From Salinarchaeum sp. IM2453 (GTDB taxonomy: Archaea > Halobacteriota > Halobacteria > Halobacteriales > Salinarchaeaceae): DNA of 64,000 nt. The notes beneath the pieces were generated by a model. It was not told the origin of the DNA. It made no database searches and saw only the letters and a list, made by a program, of their open reading frames with translations. Position 1 is the first letter of the stretch, and each line of letters starts with the position of its first letter. The position numbers and the translations under genes are program-made. The DNA is taken from the NCBI RefSeq assembly GCF_019693215.1, contig NZ_CP081183.1, positions 1,801,226 through 1,865,225 on the forward strand, given 5' to 3'. Of this stretch, positions 63,737 to 64,000 are shown one piece after another.

Positions 63737-64000
63737 TTAGTTTGCTGCAGTTGAGTCTTTTTCTCCATCTGACTCAACATCTGTATCAACATCTTCAATG
63801 TCTCCGTCGACATCTTCAATGTCTGCATCACCATCTCGAATTTCTTTTAGCTCCTGTTCAACTTCCTCTTTACCTTTCTGGAACTCACCAATTGCCTGAC
63901 CGCTTGACCGGGCAAGCTCTGGGATTTTACTCGCACCGAAAAGGATGACGACTACTAGAAAGATCAGCGCGATCTCGAACGCCCCCAGACCCCCGATGAA
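63737..64000 (-). CDS. tatA: Sec-independent translocase protein TatA (5' end cut)
   Basis: The window ends inside the N-terminus. The 87 visible residues start FIGGLGAFEIALIFLVVVIL, the single TatA membrane helix, followed by the hinge GASKIPELARSSGQAIGEF, an amphipathic helix, and an acidic tail with a repeated DIEDVDGD-like unit. This is the pore subunit of the twin-arginine pathway, which exports most secreted proteins in haloarchaea, matching the many Tat-type signals in this window. Confidence 0.9.
   Translation of the reverse strand, partial: FIGGLGAFEIALIFLVVVILFGASKIPELARSSGQAIGEFQKGKEEVEQELKEIRDGDADIEDVDGDIEDVDTDVESDGEKDSTAAN

Overview
The window looks like a chromosomal segment of a halophilic archaeon (class Halobacteria). 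Nearly every soluble protein is rich in Asp/Glu and poor in Lys, which is the salt-in signature. Haloarchaeal hallmarks recur: Tat-type lipoproteins, a halocyanin-like copper protein, a TctABC carrier with a Tat lipoprotein, and IS1341-type tnpB with non-autonomous IS200/IS605-like elements. Most genes are visibly AT-rich for a haloarchaeon, which recalls Haloquadratum. The palindrome-rich intergenic relics resemble the PATE elements described from that genus. Genus assignment is inference.

Layout. 1-4.9 kb: truncated gene end, amidase, IS-end relic, MFS transporter, universal stress protein, Lrp/AsnC regulator. 5-7.8 kb: a two-gene operon for anaerobic Ni carbon monoxide dehydrogenase (cooS) and its Ni-insertion ATPase (cooC). 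8-15.6 kb: DUF389 protein, RND exporter, fumarase, 8-oxoguanine glycosylase, VOC protein. 15.7 kb: tRNA-Val. 16-20.5 kb: degraded PATE-like element, SDR enzyme, carotenoid oxygenase, then an accessory patch with a coiled-coil protein and iteron-like repeats. 20.6-24.5 kb: phosphatase, metallo-hydrolase, frameshifted sugar kinase, SRAP protein. 24.7-28.2 kb: Mn/Zn ABC importer with divergent DtxR-like regulator. 28.5-31 kb: three-gene ABC export operon. 31-35.1 kb: aldehyde dehydrogenase and rhodanese among IS relics. 35-41.4 kb: HtpX-like protease, siderophore/cobalamin-type permease and ATPase, complete TctCBA carrier. 41.5-44.3 kb: methyltransferase, decayed cheD with cheR, small proteins. 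44.4-51.6 kb: membrane redox module (Fe-S protein, NrfD, small subunit), halocyanin, Cu P-type ATPase. 51.7-53.2 kb: GC-rich tnpB element. 53.3-60 kb: cysteine/cystathionine pair, D-2-hydroxyacid dehydrogenase, lidless DnaK and a fused Hsp70-like/GrpE-like protein. 60-64 kb: ilvD, thiM-thiE, tRNA-Arg, tatA (cut by the window edge).

How it fits together. The CODH operon could feed CO-derived electrons into a respiratory chain. The Fe-S/NrfD module at 44-48 kb is a quinone-linked unit but has no catalytic molybdopterin subunit here, so a direct link is speculative. The halocyanin and copper ATPase suggest a copper/electron-transfer neighbourhood. The most unusual coding feature is the DnaK pair. 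A 511-residue DnaK without its helical lid is followed 21 bp later by a degenerate Hsp70-like protein whose C-terminus reads as the GrpE nucleotide-exchange domain. This suggests a self-contained two-protein chaperone system. The other notable signal is a set of IS200/IS605-related elements that share a twin-hairpin module with compensatory changes.
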